Below are positions 61,902-64,000 of a DNA stretch of 64,000 nucleotides, one piece after another (position 1 is the stretch's first letter; each line of letters starts with the position of its first letter). The stretch lies in contig JBILMN010000003.1 of the NCBI GenBank assembly GCA_044375465.1, positions 1-64,000 on the forward strand, given 5' to 3'. Both the position numbers and the translations under genes were made by a program. Under the pieces are notes generated by a model. The model searched no databases. It saw only the letters and a list, made by a program, of their open reading frames with translations, and had not been told where the DNA came from. This DNA is from CAMDKS01 sp044375465. Its GTDB lineage: Bacteria > Bdellovibrionota_B > Oligoflexia > Oligoflexales > RGVZ01.

Positions 61902-62138
61902 ATGGAATTCGAAACCACCACCGACGCCAGTGGCAACAAAGTTAAGAAGTTACCCCCATCTGTAGTCAAAGACATTGAGCTTAAGAATCACGCTCGCCGA
62001 CTGGCGAACCTCTCTCCGATTCGCATCAAAGTGCGGGCCTGCATTGCTTGCGGCATGTTATTTGAGTCTGCTGGTAACCGCACCTGCGGCTGCAATACCC
62101 GTAGCACGGGTTTTATCGCGGGTCGTGAGATTATCTAA
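61902..62138 (+). CDS. Small zinc-ribbon-like protein
   Basis: A 78-residue basic protein. KVRACIACGMLFESAGNRTCGC gives a C-x2-C then C-x-C pattern that could bind one zinc ion. AGGAGG just upstream of ATG 61902 and a good promoter suggest high expression. It might bind RNA or DNA, but no family is recognised. Confidence 0.65.
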   Translation: MEFETTTDASGNKVKKLPPSVVKDIELKNHARRLANLSPIRIKVRACIACGMLFESAGNRTCGCNTRSTGFIAGREII

Positions 62139-62229
62139 GTCCCAGTGATTCGGTACTTAGTGTTTGAAATTTGAGAATCGACCAACCCAAATGGGTAAAT
62201 TTTTCCTCATCATTGCCTGGTAATTTCCG

Positions 62230-62266
62230 AACCCCTTCATGATCGACAGATTTTGAGGGGGTTTTG
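62230..62266 (+). terminator. Terminator-like hairpin overlapping the next gene's ribosome binding site
   Basis: AACCCCTTCA (62230-62239) pairs with TTGAGGGGGTT (62253-62263) as a ten-pair stem with one wobble, followed by TTTTGTTTTG. It would end the zinc-ribbon transcript. The ATG at 62273 follows within ten bases, and its only Shine-Dalgarno-like sequence (GAGGGGG) is in the stem. Confidence 0.55.
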
Positions 62267-62272
62267 TTTTGA

Positions 62273-62623
62273 ATGGCTGATCCGGTAATCTTTGATCGCA
62301 AACCTTATATCGTGTCCTACATCGATAGCGATGGTAAGCCACAGAAGATTCGTCGTGTTCCGCCTCCCAAGCTTCATGAGGCACTGCCGACCGATAAAGT
62401 TGAACTCACCAGGACTCACTCAGACGACTTTTCTCAAGGCGACGTGGTCACTGTCAAAAGCATCAGCCCACGGCAGCCCAACACCCTCAAGGTCGAAAAC
62501 AGTGACGGCAAAACCACATTCGTTGCCTACAATGAAATGATCGTCAAAGAGAAATTCATGACCCGCGATGGCACGCCCCCCGAGCGGATGCCTGAGCGGA
62601 GCAAATACCTGCTCTGGCCGTGA
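62273..62623 (+). CDS. Hypothetical protein
   Basis: A 116-residue soluble protein that looks beta-rich (PYIVSYIDSDGKPQKIRRV; GDVVTVKSISPRQPNTLKVE; TTFVAYNEMIVKEK), possibly a small barrel. No signal peptide. Its ribosome binding site lies within a terminator-like hairpin. It ends exactly one base before the stop of the convergent gene. Confidence 0.6.
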   Translation: MADPVIFDRKPYIVSYIDSDGKPQKIRRVPPPKLHEALPTDKVELTRTHSDDFSQGDVVTVKSISPRQPNTLKVENSDGKTTFVAYNEMIVKEKFMTRDGTPPERMPERSKYLLWP

Positions 62624-64000
62624 TCAGGTACCATTACGCAGGCAGTATTTCGTGGGCGCTTCTGGCACTGTATCCAGTTCAAAACCTTTGAGCTGGACTC
62701 TCTTCGTCGACCAGCCTAGGAATTTTCCTCCGTCGCCGGTCGCCTTAATCCTGAAAAACTGATCACCCGTGCCGTTAGGTCCGGCATCATACCAATTCTG
62801 TTCGATACTAAAGGTGGACTTGTTGCGGATCGGCTCCTGATGAATGGGTTCCCAGACCACACGGTTATCAGGAGCAGGACACCGCACCAAGCGCTCGAAC
62901 TCCAGACGACGCGTGGTTGCCTGGAATCCCGCATTCAATCGAAACGGACGGCCTGCCACCTGTAATCCCTCGGGGGACAATGTCAGAGTCGTGTTTGCAG
63001 GAATGCCCTCCATTCCTGCAAGGTATGGCCGAACGATCGTTTCATCGTAATCGGCAATGTCGCCCCAACGATATGACTCCCCTGGTTGAGTGCGAAATGC
63101 CACCCCATTGGTTCCGCCAATATTTCTACATTCCGCAGCGTTGATTGCTTCGGTGCGTGAAATCGACACACAAATCTCGGATATGGCCGCACCTAATAAC
63201 CGCATTTGAAAATCGCTCATCCAAAGAGGATCGGCGTAAACGCGGTGACCTTCTGAGTAGCGTCCGCTCAAGCCAGCTAGCATTACGATGATGCGATCGC
63301 TTACGACCTCTGGGCGTCCATCGGGGCCTGCGACCAAAACTGATTCGTCATGATGTGCAAACTGCAATATTCCCGGCACAAAATCGGCACTCGCTGGTAT
63401 CACATAGTGCGCGCCAAAAAGGGCCCGGTTCTCAGCGTTTGAATCTTGCATCTGGATACAGGTAGAGAGAGCAAAAGGGCAATGAATAACCTCGATTTTC
63501 TTCGGGTGGTTCACCTCTCCGATTGGATTTGAGCGGACCAACGAGAACAAATATCCCGATCTAATGTCAGAATGGTACATATCTAACTGCAGGTCCTGAC
63601 GATAGTTATCCGGAAGATCCTGATCTCTTAGAGGTGAACCTTCTTTTTCAAGACGAGCAATCAAGCCTTCACCATCTTGAACCATGAACCCGTCATTGAG
63701 CACCTGCATCATTTCTTTTGAAAAGACCGCGACCAGGTTTCGGGCCGCCGTGTCGCCGCGATGTATCGAGGCCAATTTCCAAATCCAGCGAATTTTTTCC
63801 TCAGCTGTCACGGCGCTGGTTGGTGGTGCGTTCGTACCGATCCGCGATTTGAGAAGGCGCCCGTAAGCTTCAATCTGCGTCTCTAAGGAGTGCTCCATAG
63901 ATTCACTGAGGCCCAATTCATTAAAGGAGAATCCAAAAGCACTTTCACCCCGCACGGGCGGCGTTTTAATCACGGTTCCACCCAATTCATAATTGGCTGA
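62624..64000 (-). CDS. Hypothetical protein (5' end outside the window)
   Basis: At least 458 residues; the frame stays open to the right edge, so the start is missing. TTG at 63985 is an in-window start but unlikely. The first third is helical; the rest looks beta-rich with several cysteines (IHCPFALSTCIQM, AAECRNIG, RCPAPDN), which may mean an exported protein. It contains a Tyr/Trp-rich tail ending CLRNGT. No family is recognised. Confidence 0.6.
   Translation of the reverse strand, partial: SANYELGGTVIKTPPVRGESAFGFSFNELGLSESMEHSLETQIEAYGRLLKSRIGTNAPPTSAVTAEEKIRWIWKLASIHRGDTAARNLVAVFSKEMMQVLNDGFMVQDGEGLIARLEKEGSPLRDQDLPDNYRQDLQLDMYHSDIRSGYLFSLVRSNPIGEVNHPKKIEVIHCPFALSTCIQMQDSNAENRALFGAHYVIPASADFVPGILQFAHHDESVLVAGPDGRPEVVSDRIIVMLAGLSGRYSEGHRVYADPLWMSDFQMRLLGAAISEICVSISRTEAINAAECRNIGGTNGVAFRTQPGESYRWGDIADYDETIVRPYLAGMEGIPANTTLTLSPEGLQVAGRPFRLNAGFQATTRRLEFERLVRCPAPDNRVVWEPIHQEPIRNKSTFSIEQNWYDAGPNGTGDQFFRIKATGDGGKFLGWSTKRVQLKGFELDTVPEAPTKYCLRNGT

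Noticed and set aside
1..64000. tRNA, rRNA, CRISPR arrays, insertion sequence ends and integrase genes
   Set aside because: Looked for on both strands by eye; none was recognised. A covariance or profile search could still find a missed tRNA.

Overview
The window looks like ordinary chromosome from a Gram-negative bacterium with an outer membrane (BamD, Tol system, lytic transglycosylase, lipoproteins, cytochrome c maturation). Gene content, frequent GTG/TTG starts, sigma-54 type promoters and a linked set of sensor/receiver genes would fit a Bdellovibrionota/Oligoflexia-type ('delta-like') organism. That placement is inference and was not tested. No rRNA, tRNA, CRISPR array, integrase or intact insertion sequence was seen. 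Both ends are cut inside genes.

Layout. 1-11 kb: end of a DUF4143 ATPase, a lipid-exporter-type ABC protein, a PP1-like phosphatase, electron transfer flavoprotein (etfA/etfB), an MltD-like transglycosylase, a TonB-family protein, and two tandem secreted DUF4360-like proteins behind a sigma-54 promoter. 11.4-16.6 kb: a coupled envelope operon of bamD, a class A PBP whose transpeptidase half has lost all three catalytic boxes, and a secreted YwqK/MORN-repeat protein. 16.6-23 kb: a CxxCH protein, an RluA-DNA methylase-MazG operon, a chemoreceptor, and a papain-like lipoprotein. 23.2-27.3 kb: tolQ-tolR-tolA-like-tolB, with a tiny Lys-tailed lipoprotein where pal is usually found. 27.3-32.8 kb: FabH, FabG, a large HEAT plus HEPN-like protein, and TatD.

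32.8-40.8 kb is a signalling island: Hpt, a sigma-54 promoter, a 48-residue membrane peptide, a receiver, a degenerate receiver, a MASE1-like/PAS hybrid kinase, an unknown, a receiver-CheX-CheX protein and a receiver-like TPR protein. 41-47.8 kb: lysS, a GNAT, an outer-membrane barrel protein, and ccmABCDE plus a CcmG-type thioredoxin (no ccmF or ccmH here). 47.9-52.1 kb: two large secreted lipoproteins and a small membrane protein. 52.2-57.5 kb: RNHCP protein, rnpB (RNase P RNA) with promoter and P1 helix visible, trmB, ybeY, a CorC/HlyC protein, nagZ and khpA. 57.6-64 kb: a SRPBCC protein, small proteins including one behind a sigma-54 promoter, a REP-like palindromic array that carries a duplicated gene end, hpt, a pyrimidine nucleoside phosphorylase and three unknowns.

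Most worth a second look: the catalytically dead transpeptidase domain, three good sigma-54 promoters (one heading the signalling island), the Pal-less Tol locus, the HEAT-HEPN protein and the REP-like array.
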